A stretch of 64,000 nucleotides of DNA from JADKHR01 sp041917295 (GCA_041917295.1 JAYRXX010000025.1:115314-179313), one strand, 5' to 3'. Positions 42,088 through 51,504 are shown, counted from the first letter of the stretch. Numbers and translations are program-made. Notes: generated by a model from the sequence alone, not told the origin.

Positions 42088-43197
42088 ATGGCCAAGCGCG
42101 ATTACTACGAGGTCCTGGGGGTTTCGAAAACCGCTTCCGCCGATGAGCTGAAACAGGCTTACCGGAAGCTGGCCCTTCAACACCATCCCGACCGAAACCC
42201 GGGCAACAAGGCCGCGGAAGAGAAGTTTAAAGAAATCAATGAGGCCTACGACACCCTCTCCACGCCGGAAAAACGCCGGATGTACGACCAGTTCGGTCAC
42301 GCCGGCGCCGCGGGGGCCGGGGGGCCGGGGCCCGGCGGGTTTCAGGGGTTTGAGGGCGCCGACGTCGGGGACATTTTTTCCAGCGTGTTCGGAGATATGT
42401 TCGGCGGCGGTCGGGGCCGCGGCGGGCCCCGGAAAGGCGCCGACCTTCAGGCGGAGCAAGTCGTTTCGTTGTCCGAGGCTTTTACCGGCACGCAGACCAC
42501 CTTGCGGGTGTCGCACCAGGCGTCGTGCGAAACCTGCAGTGGGTCCGGCGCGAAGCCGGGCACATCCGCCAAAACCTGTTCCGATTGTCGCGGGTCCGGC
42601 CAGGTCCGGGCCACCCGGGGATTTTTTACCATGGCTCAAACTTGTCCCCGTTGTCGCGGGGCCGGCAAGACCGTGGATAGCCCCTGCTCGGACTGCCGCG
42701 GGCAAGGGCACGTGCGGAAAACCGAGAACATCACCGTTCGCATCCCGCCTGGTGTGGAGGACGGGACCACCTTGCGCGTTTCTGGCGCCGGTGAGGCCGG
42801 GGATCATGGCGCGCCCTCCGGCGATTTGTATGTGATCATCCGGATCGAGGAAGACGCCCGCTTTGAACGCGACGGCGCCAACCTGGTGACCCAGGGGCAT
42901 GTGTCTATCCCCATGGCCGCGTTGGGCGGGGAAGTGGACATTGCCACGGTTCAAAAAAACGTTCGCATTCACATCCCGCCGGGGACTCAGTCGGGCACGT
43001 TGTTGCGGGTGCGCGGCGAAGGAATGCCTTCCTTGCACGGCGGCGGGCGGGGGGATTTGTTGGTGCGTGTGATCGTCGACGTGCCCACCAAGCTCACCAA
43101 AGACCAGCGACGCCTGATGGCCGAACTGGCCCAGTCCTTGGGCGAAACCGGACTCAATTTTGAAGAAGGGTTTCTTAAAAAAGCGTTCGGTAAGTAA
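42088..43197 (+). CDS. dnaJ: Chaperone protein DnaJ (Hsp40)
   Basis: 369-residue class-A J protein. The J domain has the HPD motif in LALQHHPDRNPG, a Gly/Phe-rich linker follows (GFQGFEGADVGDIFSS), then four CXXCXGXG repeats (CETCSGSG, CSDCRGSG, CPRCRGAG, CSDCRGQG) binding two zinc ions, and the C-terminal peptide-binding domains. Stop overlaps rsmE by one base. Confidence 0.97.
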   Translation: MAKRDYYEVLGVSKTASADELKQAYRKLALQHHPDRNPGNKAAEEKFKEINEAYDTLSTPEKRRMYDQFGHAGAAGAGGPGPGGFQGFEGADVGDIFSSVFGDMFGGGRGRGGPRKGADLQAEQVVSLSEAFTGTQTTLRVSHQASCETCSGSGAKPGTSAKTCSDCRGSGQVRATRGFFTMAQTCPRCRGAGKTVDSPCSDCRGQGHVRKTENITVRIPPGVEDGTTLRVSGAGEAGDHGAPSGDLYVIIRIEEDARFERDGANLVTQGHVSIPMAALGGEVDIATVQKNVRIHIPPGTQSGTLLRVRGEGMPSLHGGGRGDLLVRVIVDVPTKLTKDQRRLMAELAQSLGETGLNFEEGFLKKAFGK

Positions 43198-43988
43198 TGC
43201 CCCACTTTTTCGTTGATCCGCGCAACATCACCGACGGCCGGTTTGTGTTGGCGGCGGACGAGTCCGCCCATTTGGCGCGGGTGTTGCGCAAAAAGTCCGG
43301 CGACGCCGTTCGCTTGTTCGACGGTGTCGATCGCTCTTACGACGGCGTGTTGGACGAGGTGACGCCCGGTCGGGTCGCCGGGCGGATTGTGGCTCAACGG
43401 GTGTCGGTTTCGGCGGGGCCTTTTGTGCGGTTGTTTCAGGCGATCCCCAAAGGCGATACTTTTGAATGGATTCTTGAAAAAGCCGTTGAGTTGGGTGTGG
43501 GCGAGGTCGTTGCGTTTCATGCGCGGCGAAATGTGGCACGGGTTCCCCCCGAACGCGCGGCGGCCAAGCGGGCCCGTTGGGAAAAAATTGTTCGCGCCGC
43601 GTCGGCCCAATGCGGGCGCGCGGATGTGCCGGCCGTAGCCGGGCCGTTGGAGTTTGATGAGGTGTTGGATCGGTTCGGGCCCGCCGATGCATCCTTTTTG
43701 GCGTGGGAAGGGGAAGAGGTCGTTTCTTTTAAGGCCGGTTTGGCCCGGCGGGGGCTGGGAGGGAAGGCAAGTCAAGGGGGCGCGTACGATGAAGCGTCCG
43801 CTAAGCAGGAGGGCAACCGAATGATCGTTAATATCGTGGTCGGACCGGAAGGGGGGTTTACCACCGAGGAAGTGGGTCGCGCTCGTGCCCGCGGGGGTGC
43901 GACCGTTTCGTTGGGGCCCCGGGTGTTGCGCACGGAAACCGCCGGACTGTTTATGGCAAGCGCTCTCTTATATGAATCCCTCTCATAA
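43197..43988 (+). CDS. rsmE: 16S rRNA (uracil(1498)-N3)-methyltransferase RsmE
   Basis: 263-residue SPOUT methyltransferase. N-terminal PUA-like domain (FFVDPRNITDGRFVLAADES), then IPKGDTFEWILEKAVELGVG and the knot motif IVGPEGGFTTEEV with SLGPRVLRTETAGLFM. Commonly found after dnaJ in heat-shock operons. Its last 17 bases overlap the start of the next gene. Confidence 0.94.
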   Translation: MPHFFVDPRNITDGRFVLAADESAHLARVLRKKSGDAVRLFDGVDRSYDGVLDEVTPGRVAGRIVAQRVSVSAGPFVRLFQAIPKGDTFEWILEKAVELGVGEVVAFHARRNVARVPPERAAAKRARWEKIVRAASAQCGRADVPAVAGPLEFDEVLDRFGPADASFLAWEGEEVVSFKAGLARRGLGGKASQGGAYDEASAKQEGNRMIVNIVVGPEGGFTTEEVGRARARGGATVSLGPRVLRTETAGLFMASALLYESLS

Positions 43989-44364
43989 CCAGATTCCCGT
44001 GCGGCGATCGTGGGCATGGATTGCGGGGACGTCGGCGTTGGTCTCGATGGGTGTCGTGGGTGTGGGGCTGTTTGTGCGGATGTCGCCTTTTTCGTTTTTG
44101 GCCGCGTTGTTCGCCGCCGGCGCCGCGGCGGGAGCGGTGTCGTCTCGTCAAGGGTGGTTGTCAGGAATCATTGTGGGCATTCCCTTCTCCTTCTCCCACA
44201 TCACCCTCACGGCCGCGGCGGAGTATGCCTCCGTGTTCGCCGCGTGGGCCCACGTCGACTTTTGGAAGGTGGGGTTTCCCGTGTCCCTGGTCTCCACAGG
44301 CGTCGCTATTTTGGGCGGGCTCACAGGGGCATTTCTGTGGGGCGACCGGTTTCGGCCACGGTGA
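43972..44364 (+). CDS. Small integral membrane protein
   Basis: 130 residues with three or four hydrophobic segments (AWIAGTSALVSMGVVGVGLF, FLAALFAAGAAAGAVSS, VGIPFSFSHITLTAAA, VSTGVAILGGLTGAFLWG). The frame is open upstream to 43885, but the ATG at 43972 overlaps the rsmE stop, as is usual in this window, and the downstream stop overlaps the mtaB GTG. I do not recognise the family. Confidence 0.7.
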   Translation: MNPSHNQIPVRRSWAWIAGTSALVSMGVVGVGLFVRMSPFSFLAALFAAGAAAGAVSSRQGWLSGIIVGIPFSFSHITLTAAAEYASVFAAWAHVDFWKVGFPVSLVSTGVAILGGLTGAFLWGDRFRPR

Positions 44365-45554
44365 ACATTTTTTTCCAAACCTTTGGCTGTAAAGCCAACC
44401 AATACGACACCGAACTGTTGCGCGCGCGCCTGGAGTCGGGCGGCGGCGTGGCGACGGACGATTACCGTCAAGCGGATTTGTGCGTGGTGAACTCGTGCTC
44501 GGTGACGGCCAAGGCCGAACAGGAATGCCGCCAGTTTGTTCGTCGTTTATTAAGAGCCAATCCCACCTCTCGCATTGTGGTCACCGGTTGTTACCCCAGT
44601 CACGCGCCTGATGAACTGGCGGCCCTCTCGCCGCGCGTGGAAGTGTACTCCAACAAAGACAAAGAAAATTTGCCCGCCTGTTTGGGTTTTGAAGTTGCTC
44701 CCGATGTGTGGGGGTTGTCTCGGTTCGCCAACCGTGCCCGGGCCTTCGTCAAAATTCAAGACGGCTGCAAGGCCCCTTGCCGCTACTGCATTATTCCTCA
44801 AACGCGGCCAGACTACTGGAGCAAGCCCGTCGACCATGTCCTCAACGAAGTGCGCGCGTTGGTGGACGGGGGCCATGGGGAAATTGTGTTGACGGGAATT
44901 CGGCTGGGTCTTTATCGGGGCGCATCTGAGACCGGAAAAAAAGCCGACCTGACCGCCCTGTTGGGGCATTTGGTGGCTCTCCCGGGTTCGTTTCGGATTC
45001 GCCTGTCTTCCTTGGAAGTCACGGAAGTGCCGGACAAACTGCTTCGGTTGGCGGCGGAGTCAGACAAAATTTGCGCCCATTTTCATATCCCGCTTCAGTC
45101 GGCTGACAACGACGTGTTGTCGGCCATGGGACGGTGGTACCGGTTTGAGGATTACCAAGACCGCGTGGGCGCCATTCGGCGGTTGTTGCCGGACGCGGCG
45201 GTGACGGCGGATGTGTTAACGGGATTTCCGACCGAATCAGACGTGGCTTTTGAAAATACGTATCGACGGATTGAATCCCTTCACTTGTCTGGACTGCATG
45301 CGTTTCCCTATTCGTCCAGGCCAGGCACTGTGTCGGCGGACTTGCCCCCGTTGGATCGGCTTGTCTTGCAGGAGCGGACGCGGCGGTTGATTGACCTTTC
45401 GGATCGATTGAAAGCACGGTTTCGCGCTCGATTTGTGGGCTCCCGCCGGATCGCTTTGGCCGAAGGAAACGGCGAGGGGTGGACAGACAACTACCTGCGC
45501 GTGGCTGTGCCAAGGGCGGTGACTGCTGGAAAGCTGGTTTCTGTTTCCGTTTAA
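44361..45554 (+). CDS. mtaB: tRNA t6A37 methylthiotransferase (MtaB family)
   Basis: 397-residue radical SAM methylthiotransferase that thiomethylates t6A at position 37 of tRNA. The N-terminal UPF0004 domain has its cluster cysteines C10 (FGCKANQYDTE), C46 (NSCSVT) and C77 (TGCYPS); the radical SAM triad is C136, C140, C143 in DGCKAPCRYCIIP, and IVLTGIRLGLY matches the MtaB subgroup. The C-terminal TRAM-like region is short. GTG start overlapping the previous stop (GTGA). Confidence 0.92.
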   Translation: MNIFFQTFGCKANQYDTELLRARLESGGGVATDDYRQADLCVVNSCSVTAKAEQECRQFVRRLLRANPTSRIVVTGCYPSHAPDELAALSPRVEVYSNKDKENLPACLGFEVAPDVWGLSRFANRARAFVKIQDGCKAPCRYCIIPQTRPDYWSKPVDHVLNEVRALVDGGHGEIVLTGIRLGLYRGASETGKKADLTALLGHLVALPGSFRIRLSSLEVTEVPDKLLRLAAESDKICAHFHIPLQSADNDVLSAMGRWYRFEDYQDRVGAIRRLLPDAAVTADVLTGFPTESDVAFENTYRRIESLHLSGLHAFPYSSRPGTVSADLPPLDRLVLQERTRRLIDLSDRLKARFRARFVGSRRIALAEGNGEGWTDNYLRVAVPRAVTAGKLVSVSV

Positions 45555-45602
45555 TAGTTATACAATTAAAGCTGTCCCCTGGTCAGGAGGCTTTGAGCAA
45601 AG

Positions 45603-45608
45603 TATAAT
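45603..45608 (+). promoter_or_regulatory. -10 box of the HIT gene
   Basis: Perfect TATAAT six bases before the GTG at 45615; the -35 is weak (TGGTCA at 45580-45585, 17 bp). Together with the absence of a fitting Shine-Dalgarno this points to a leaderless message. Confidence 0.5.
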
Positions 45609-45614
45609 CCCGCG

Positions 45615-45959
45615 GTGACTGACTGTTTGTTTTGTCGGATTGTCCGAAAAGAGGTGCCTTGTCAGGCGGTTTTTGAAGATGAGGCCGTTTTGGCGTTTCG
45701 TGATATTCAGCCCCAGGCGCCCGTGCATGTGTTGGTGATTCCGAAAAAACATGTCGCGCGGTTGGCGGATTTAACGTCAGAAGACACAGCCCTTTTGGCT
45801 CGAGTGCAGGGCGCTGTGCGGCGGTTAGCAGATCATTTTTCCGTCAATGAGTCGGGGTTTCGCTGGGTGGTTAACAGCGGGCCCGACGCGGGTCAGGCCG
45901 TGAACCATTTGCACTTTCACTTTTTGGCTGGTCGTCGCTTAACCTGGCCCCCCGGCTGA
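45615..45959 (+). CDS. HIT-family (histidine triad) nucleotide-binding protein
   Basis: 114 residues. CLFCRIVRKEVPCQAVFEDE and the histidine triad HLHFHFL near the C-terminus place it in the HINT/HinT branch of purine nucleoside phosphoramidases. GTG start. The 225 bp after it (45960-46184) hold no gene; a GC-rich hairpin follows the stop (GGCCCCC against GGGGGCC) without a clear T run. Confidence 0.9.
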   Translation: MTDCLFCRIVRKEVPCQAVFEDEAVLAFRDIQPQAPVHVLVIPKKHVARLADLTSEDTALLARVQGAVRRLADHFSVNESGFRWVVNSGPDAGQAVNHLHFHFLAGRRLTWPPG

Positions 45960-46184
45960 GGGGGCCTTCGCCCCGGGGGCATGCGCCTCCTTTTCACACA
46001 CCTTGTTGGCTTTGATGCGGATGAGATGATGTGTTCAAGGCGTGGGGTGTTGTCGGGTGGCGGGGAAGGCAATTTCGATTTGGTTTAAGCAATGGTTGGG
46101 TTTACGAGTCCCTTTTTGCCGGCTCGGTTGGCCGGTGGAGAGGTTTTGTTTTTATTTTTCACCCGGAAGGCGGTGTTTTAATCC

Positions 46185-46385
46185 ATGGTTTTCGTAAAAG
46201 TGCGGGATGGGGAATCCATCGAAGACGCTCTGCGCCGGTTTAAGCGCGAGTGCGAACGCAACGGCATTATGCAGGAAATTAAGCGGCGGGAATACTACGA
46301 GCCGCCTTCCGTGAAACGCAAACGCAAACAGGCGGAGTCGCGCCGGAAATTGCGTCGGCGTATGGCGCGGGCGAACCGAGGCTAA
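46185..46385 (+). CDS. rpsU: 30S ribosomal protein S21
   Basis: 66 residues with the S21 pattern: VFVKVRDGESIEDALRRFKR, then ERNGIMQEIKRREYYEPPSV and a basic tail of KRKRKQAESRRKLRRRMARA. It leads the rpsU-dnaG-rpoD set, the classic macromolecular-synthesis operon. Confidence 0.95.
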   Translation: MVFVKVRDGESIEDALRRFKRECERNGIMQEIKRREYYEPPSVKRKRKQAESRRKLRRRMARANRG

Positions 46386-46395
46386 CTTAAAGCAC

Positions 46396-48204
46396 GTGGG
46401 CGTTTCTCGCGATACGTTGGAGCGGATTAAACTGGCGTTGGACCCGTTGTCCATCGTTCGCGACGCCGTGCCGTCCTTGAAACAGTCGGGCGCCCGTTGG
46501 AAAGGCAACTGCCCGTTTCACAACGAGCGGTCTCCCTCCTTCTTCTTTCAGCCCGACAAGGGTTTGTGGCACTGTTTCGGCGCGTGTCAGGAAGGCGGCG
46601 ACATCATCACGTTTGTTAGGAAATTGGAGGGCCTGTCGTTTCCCGAAGCCCTGCGTGAGTTGGCCCGTCGGGCCGGAATTCCGCTCGAATGGGACAAGGT
46701 GGACGACGCCTCCAGTCGGCGTGCCAAAGAACGCGACCAACTGCTCAGCCTGCTCGACCAAGCCAGCGGGTTTTACCGGGACGCCCTTCGCCGCGGCGCG
46801 GATGCCGAATCCGCGCGGCGCCATTTGGCTCAGCGCGGGATTCGGCCCGAAACCATCGACCGGTTTCAGTTGGGGTTCGCCCCGCGCCGCGACAGTTTCT
46901 TGGACGCGGCCCTCAAAAAAGGAGTCCCTATTGAACTCCTTCTTAAAGCCGGGTTGGCCGCGCGGTCCGATAGAACCGGGCGGTATCAGGATCCGTTGGG
47001 CGGTCGGCTGATTTTTCCCATTCGAGATCCTTACGGCCAGCCCGTGGCGTTCGGCGGGCGCGTTTTGGATGACGACGCGGGGCCCAAATACATCAACTCC
47101 GCCGATACGCCCGTCTACACAAAAGGCCGCCAGTTGTACGGCCTTTATGAGGGCCGGACCGAGTTGCGCGCCCGCGGGCAGGCTGTGATCGTTGAAGGGT
47201 ACATGGACGTCGTCGGCCTTCATCAGGCCGGCGCGGCAGTCGCCGTCGCCCCCTTGGGCACGGCGTTGACCGCCGATCAGGCGCGGTTGTTGCGCCGCTA
47301 TGTTCAAGAGGCTGTGTTGCTCTTTGATCCAGACCCCGCCGGTCAAAACGCCAGCTGGCGCAGTGCCGGCGTGTTTTTGAAAGAAGATCTGTTCGTTCGG
47401 GTTGCCCAGGTTCCCGAAGGAAAAGATCCCGACGAGTTTGTGTTGGCCCAAGGGGTTGAGGCGTTGGATCGTTTGTTGGCCGGCGCTCACGACGTGGTTG
47501 ACTACTGGCTCGACACCTTGGCGCCGTCTATGGGTGGGTTCAGCGATTTGCACGGACGGCTTCGGCGGGCCGAAGAACTGATTCGGTTCATTGGCGCCGT
47601 GCCAAACGAGTTGTTGCGCGAAGAATGGGTGCGCCGCGCCGCCGGTCGGTTGTCGTTGGACACCGATGCCCTTCGTCGGGAAATGGCGCGCCACGGCGGA
47701 TCCGCGGCCGATCGCGCCGTGCCCGCGCCGGCTCCGGAACCCCCCGCTCGCGCTGGCGCACGCGTGCGCACCGCCGAGGAAGAAGTGTTGCAGATTTTGG
47801 CCGTCGGCGCCGCTCCGTGGGAAACGGTGGATTCCTACGATCGGTTGTTTTCCGACACGCGTTGTTTGGCCGTGTTTCGCCATTGGCGCGAGCAATGGAA
47901 ATCTCGCGGCGCGGTGGACCCCGCCGCCGCCGTGGAAGCCTTGGGGGCCGCTGACGCGCCCTGGTTGACGGCGTTGTTGTTGGAAGGAAAAACGTTTTCC
48001 GATTCCGCCGAGGCGTTGGCTCGCCATGTGAAAAGTTTGGAAGCCTCCGCCTTGGGGCGCGAACGCACGGCGTTGCAAAAAGATGTTTTGGATATGCTCG
48101 ACGGGCGTCGGGATCGTGACGACGCCAAAATTTTGCGGTATCAAAACTTGACCCGCCTTCTTCGGGCTTCCGCGCCCGCGGCCGCGGGTCCATCGGACCG
48201 GTGA
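46396..48204 (+). CDS. dnaG: DNA primase
   Basis: 602-residue replicative primase. The N-terminal CHC2 zinc motif has C39 and H42 (CPFH) with C60 and C64 (WHCFGACQEGG); the last pair is CX3C, one residue longer than the usual CX2C. The Toprim core is VIVEGYMDVVGLHQAGAAVA and LFDPDPAGQNA. GTG start 10 bases after rpsU; one base separates it from rpoD. Confidence 0.95.
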   Translation: MGVSRDTLERIKLALDPLSIVRDAVPSLKQSGARWKGNCPFHNERSPSFFFQPDKGLWHCFGACQEGGDIITFVRKLEGLSFPEALRELARRAGIPLEWDKVDDASSRRAKERDQLLSLLDQASGFYRDALRRGADAESARRHLAQRGIRPETIDRFQLGFAPRRDSFLDAALKKGVPIELLLKAGLAARSDRTGRYQDPLGGRLIFPIRDPYGQPVAFGGRVLDDDAGPKYINSADTPVYTKGRQLYGLYEGRTELRARGQAVIVEGYMDVVGLHQAGAAVAVAPLGTALTADQARLLRRYVQEAVLLFDPDPAGQNASWRSAGVFLKEDLFVRVAQVPEGKDPDEFVLAQGVEALDRLLAGAHDVVDYWLDTLAPSMGGFSDLHGRLRRAEELIRFIGAVPNELLREEWVRRAAGRLSLDTDALRREMARHGGSAADRAVPAPAPEPPARAGARVRTAEEEVLQILAVGAAPWETVDSYDRLFSDTRCLAVFRHWREQWKSRGAVDPAAAVEALGAADAPWLTALLLEGKTFSDSAEALARHVKSLEASALGRERTALQKDVLDMLDGRRDRDDAKILRYQNLTRLLRASAPAAAGPSDR

Positions 48205-48205
48205 T

Positions 48206-49933
48206 ATGACACTCGATCGGCGCGAACAAATTAATCACAAAGAATTGGTGCGTGGCTTAATTGAACACGGCAAAGAGGCGGGTTTCTTAACCTACGAGGA
48301 AATCAGCCAGAAACTCCCTGAAACCAACTTTACCACCGAAGAGCTCGATACCCTGTTCGGGAAACTCGAGGAAATGGGAATCGATGTCGTCGAGCGCGGT
48401 GAAGAAAACCGCCCCCGGTCTGACGCCCACGAAGAGATGGGCGTTCCTGACCTGGAATTGGATACCCAAAACTCCATCCGCATGTATTTGTCGGAAATGG
48501 GTAAAGTCCCCCTCCTTACCCGGGAGCAGGAAGTGACCCTCGCGCGCAACATCAAAGAAAATGAAAAAGTCTTGAAGCTCGTCGTGTTGGAATCGCCCAT
48601 CACCCACCGCGAGGTCCAAAACTGGGAATCGCTGCTTGAAGCCGATGAAATGACCCCCAAAGAGCTCATGCCCCGCGGCCGACGGACTGCGTCCGAGTTG
48701 TCGGGTATGCGCCGGCGGGTTAAAACCGTGGTCCAATACATCATTCAGGCTGAACTGCGCATCGACAAAATTAAACTGAAGCTCGAAGGCAATCCGCCCG
48801 CCGATAAAGCCGACGAGGCCAAAGCCCAGATCGCTCAAGAGCGCCAGCAGATCGTGGAGCGCATCATCAGCTTGAACTTAAACCAAGAAAAAATCCGCCG
48901 GCTCGTCAATAAAATCAAAAGCGTCGGCTCCAAAGTGCGGGAGTTTGAAGACGAAATTCAACGCTACGAAAAACGCTTTAAGCTCCCTTACGTCGAACTG
49001 AAAAAACTCTATCAAAAAACCGTTGCGAAACAGATGGGCGCCGCTCAGTTTCAACGTCTCACCGGCTACACCCCCAGCGGCATTGAAAGCTCCATGCAAA
49101 ACATCGAGGCCATTCAGTTGCGCCTCCAACGCATGGCGCGCATGTTGCCCATCCCCACGCAGGAACTGCTGGTGCTCGACGCCCGCATTCGCCAATTGGA
49201 AGACGCGATCCTCATCGATAAGCTTCAACTGATCAAGGCCAACCTTCGGCTTGTGGTGTCCATCGCAAAAAAACACGTGGGGTCCAATTTGGAGTTGTCC
49301 GACCTCATTCAGGAAGGCGGCTTGGGCCTCATTAAAGCCGTCGAGAAATTTGAGTGGCGCCGCGGATTTAAGTTTTCAACCTACGCCACCTGGTGGATTC
49401 GCCAAAGCATCAACCGCGCCATCGCCGACCAGGCCCGCACGATTCGGATCCCCGTGCACATGAAAGAAGTCATTTCCAAGCTGACCAAGGTCAGTCGCAA
49501 GTTCCGTCAGGAAAACGGCCGCGATCCCACTGTCGAGGAATACGGCAAAGCGCTGCGGTTGTCCTCCGATAAAGTGCGCCAAATTTTGAAAATCATGCAG
49601 GAGCCCATTTCGTTAACCACCCCGGTGGGCGAAGAAGAAGATTCGGTTCTCGAGGATTTTCTGGAAGACAAGGGCGATGTTTCGCCGGCCCATTCCGCCA
49701 ACGATTCCTTGCGCCAGCAAGAAGTCGAAAAGGCGTTGGCCAGTTTGAGCGACCGGGAAGCGGAAATCATCAAGTTGCGTTTCGGCATTGGCACGGGCTA
49801 TCCGCGCACGTTGGAAGAGTTGGGACGCATCTTTAATGTCACCCGGGAACGGGTGCGCCAAATTGAAGCGAAAGCCATTCGTAAGCTGCGCCACCCCAGC
49901 CGAAGCCGTCTCCTGCGCGAATACGTCGAATAG
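48206..49933 (+). CDS. rpoD: RNA polymerase primary sigma factor (sigma-70)
   Basis: 575-residue housekeeping sigma factor. Region 1.1 begins KELVRGLIEHGKEAGFLTYE, region 1.2 is NSIRMYLSEMGKVPLLTREQ, the region 2 core is FEWRRGFKFSTYATWWIRQS with INRAIADQARTIRIPVHM, and region 4 ends TLEELGRIFNVTRERVRQIE with AIRKLRHPSRSRLLREYV. Last gene of the rpsU-dnaG-rpoD operon. It explains the TTGACA/TATAAT-type promoters seen across this window. Confidence 0.97.
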   Translation: MTLDRREQINHKELVRGLIEHGKEAGFLTYEEISQKLPETNFTTEELDTLFGKLEEMGIDVVERGEENRPRSDAHEEMGVPDLELDTQNSIRMYLSEMGKVPLLTREQEVTLARNIKENEKVLKLVVLESPITHREVQNWESLLEADEMTPKELMPRGRRTASELSGMRRRVKTVVQYIIQAELRIDKIKLKLEGNPPADKADEAKAQIAQERQQIVERIISLNLNQEKIRRLVNKIKSVGSKVREFEDEIQRYEKRFKLPYVELKKLYQKTVAKQMGAAQFQRLTGYTPSGIESSMQNIEAIQLRLQRMARMLPIPTQELLVLDARIRQLEDAILIDKLQLIKANLRLVVSIAKKHVGSNLELSDLIQEGGLGLIKAVEKFEWRRGFKFSTYATWWIRQSINRAIADQARTIRIPVHMKEVISKLTKVSRKFRQENGRDPTVEEYGKALRLSSDKVRQILKIMQEPISLTTPVGEEEDSVLEDFLEDKGDVSPAHSANDSLRQQEVEKALASLSDREAEIIKLRFGIGTGYPRTLEELGRIFNVTRERVRQIEAKAIRKLRHPSRSRLLREYVE

Positions 49934-50006
49934 GGGGTGGGGCTTCGAGGGCTTCGGTTCGGCGAACGTAACGTAACGCAACGCCACGGCGTCGATTGTA
50001 TTTAAC

Positions 50007-50078
50007 GGGCCCTTAGCTCAACGGTTAGAGCGCCCCGCTCATAACGGGGTGACGGTGGTTCAACTCCACCAGGGCTCA
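50007..50078 (+). tRNA. tRNA with CAT anticodon (Ile2 or elongator Met)
   Basis: 72-nt cloverleaf: acceptor GGGCCCT with AGGGCTC plus A, D stem GCTC/GAGC, anticodon stem CCCCG/CGGGG with loop CTCATAA (anticodon CAT, 50040-50042), T arm GGTGG/CCACC with TTCAACT. CCA is not encoded. The acceptor and D arm resemble tRNA-Ile2 (lysidine-modified) more than elongator Met, but the call is not certain. Confidence 0.9.
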
Positions 50079-50096
50079 TTCGTTTTCCCCTCGAAA

Positions 50097-50105
50097 TGAT
50101 ATAAT
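50097..50105 (+). promoter_or_regulatory. Extended -10 promoter of the tRNA-Val gene
   Basis: TGATATAAT: TGn plus perfect TATAAT, 20 bases upstream of the tRNA. No -35 match. Confidence 0.5.
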
Positions 50106-50125
50106 GATCGTACCGTCCCGCCCGT

Positions 50126-50197
50126 GGGCGGTTAGCTCAGCGGTGGAGCGTTCGCCTCACACGCGAAAGGTCATAGGTTCAATCCCTATACCGCCCA
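50126..50197 (+). tRNA. tRNA-Val (CAC)
   Basis: 72-nt cloverleaf: acceptor GGGCGGT with ACCGCCC plus A, D stem GCTC/GAGC, anticodon stem TTCGC/GCGAA with loop CTCACAC (anticodon CAC, 50158-50160, reading GTG), T arm with TTCAATC. CCA is not encoded. Confidence 0.93.
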
Positions 50198-50233
50198 CGG
50201 ACCGGACGGATAATTCGTTGCGAAAGGACACGC

Positions 50234-51028
50234 GTGAACGACGTCATCGCCGGTTTGGTTCGCCTTCAAGAATTAGACAAAGCACTCGACACGTTGCTTC
50301 AGCAGGTGCAACGGGTTTCTCCCCGCCGAGCCGACATCGCCGCTCGGCGAGCCGCGGCCGCAACCGCGCTCGACCAATCCAAAAAAGCCCTGGTGGACGC
50401 TCAACTCAATCGAAAAAATAAAGAGCTGGAAATTGATTCCAAAGACGGGGCCGTTCGAAAACACACCCAAGAACTCAACGGTGTTAAGTCCAACGACGCT
50501 TACCGAGCCCTCCAGGCCGAAATCGACTCCGCCAAAAAAGAAAAAATCCTTTTGGAAGACCAGGTGTTGGTCCTCATGGAAGAAATTGAATCCTTGCAAA
50601 AGGCCGCGAAAGAAGGAGAGCAAGAAGCCCAAAAGATTAAAATTGATTTGGATGCTCAGGAACGTGCGTTGGATGCCGAAGAGGCCGAGGCCAAATCCCT
50701 CGTGGACTCGAAAAAAGCGGAACGGGACGCCTTTTTTTCTGGTCTTTCCGCTGAAGCGCGGTCCCGCTACGAGGCCATTCAACGGGGTCGTCCAGGATTT
50801 GTGGCGGTTGTCCCCATTAACAATTTGGTGTGCGGAGGGTGCCGAACAGCGATTACCCCCAATTTGCTTAACCAAGTTATGAAGGGAAAAGAAATTATTA
50901 CCTGCGAAGGGTGTTCACGAATCCTTTATATCGTGCCCAAGCCGCCTTCGTCTCAAGCGGTCACCGATTCGCCTGTCTCCTCAACCGGCCCGGCTGTTGT
51001 TGCCGAGGCAAATGCCTCCGGCCAATAA
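50234..51028 (+). CDS. Coiled-coil zinc-ribbon protein (C4-type, DUF164 family)
   Basis: 264 residues. A long coiled coil (about residues 15-180, with LQELDKALDTLLQQVQRVSP, ELNGVKSNDAYRALQAEI) ends in a four-cysteine zinc ribbon, CGGCRTAITPNLL...ITCEGCSRILY. This is the family of widespread bacterial proteins often encoded near RNase HI and RNase P RNA, as here. The role is not settled; nucleic-acid binding is the usual guess. GTG start. Confidence 0.88.
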   Translation: MNDVIAGLVRLQELDKALDTLLQQVQRVSPRRADIAARRAAAATALDQSKKALVDAQLNRKNKELEIDSKDGAVRKHTQELNGVKSNDAYRALQAEIDSAKKEKILLEDQVLVLMEEIESLQKAAKEGEQEAQKIKIDLDAQERALDAEEAEAKSLVDSKKAERDAFFSGLSAEARSRYEAIQRGRPGFVAVVPINNLVCGGCRTAITPNLLNQVMKGKEIITCEGCSRILYIVPKPPSSQAVTDSPVSSTGPAVVAEANASGQ

Positions 51029-51074
51029 TCCTCAATTTATCCAACCGATTCACTAATCGTTTCCCATTTGAGCG

Positions 51075-51500
51075 ATGATTTCAACTGACGTTTGGACGGC
51101 TTACTGTGATGGCGCTTCCCGGGGGAACCCGGGGCCGGCGTCCTATGGCGTGGTGTTGTGCGATCCCGCGGGAACGGTGGCGGGAGAAATCAGCCAGGCC
51201 ATCGGGATCAATACGAACCAGGTCGCCGAATACGAGGCTCTGATTCGCGCGTTATCGGAACTGGCGGATCGGGGCGCTCGCCAGGCGACCATTTTTACCG
51301 ATTCTCAATTCGTCGTGTATCAGGTGACCGGAATCTATCGCGCCAAAGACGACCGTATGAAATTGTTATTAGCGAAAGTCAAAGAACACGAGTCCCGCTT
51401 TGATAAAGTAAAGCTGGTTCACATCGCCCGGTCGAGCCATGAGCACAATCGGCGGGCCGACGCGTTGGCCAACCGGGCGTTGGATCAATTAAAAAAATAG
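51075..51500 (+). CDS. rnhA: Ribonuclease HI family protein
   Basis: 141 residues. Active-site acidic residues are D12 (YCDGASRGNPGPASYG), E52 (NQVAEYEALIRAL) and D76 (IFTDSQFVVYQVTG), and the terminal HEHNRRADALANRAL completes the RNase H set. It degrades RNA in RNA-DNA hybrids. The length is that of the short RNase HI group that lacks the basic handle loop. It lies next to rnpB. Confidence 0.92.
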   Translation: MISTDVWTAYCDGASRGNPGPASYGVVLCDPAGTVAGEISQAIGINTNQVAEYEALIRALSELADRGARQATIFTDSQFVVYQVTGIYRAKDDRMKLLLAKVKEHESRFDKVKLVHIARSSHEHNRRADALANRALDQLKK

Positions 51501-51504
51501 GTTT

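Noticed and set aside
40180..43038. A 952-residue open frame antisense to dnaK and dnaJ
   Set aside because: A known artefact of codon bias in dnaK; no start signal, no family similarity, and the sense genes are certain.
46031..46243. Small ORF before rpsU
   Set aside because: Overlaps rpsU, no ribosome-binding site and no family; the region is treated as intergenic.
46387..48144. A 585-residue antisense frame over dnaG
   Set aside because: Shadow of the GC-rich third codon positions of dnaG; composition Pro/Arg/Gly/His-rich and no motifs.
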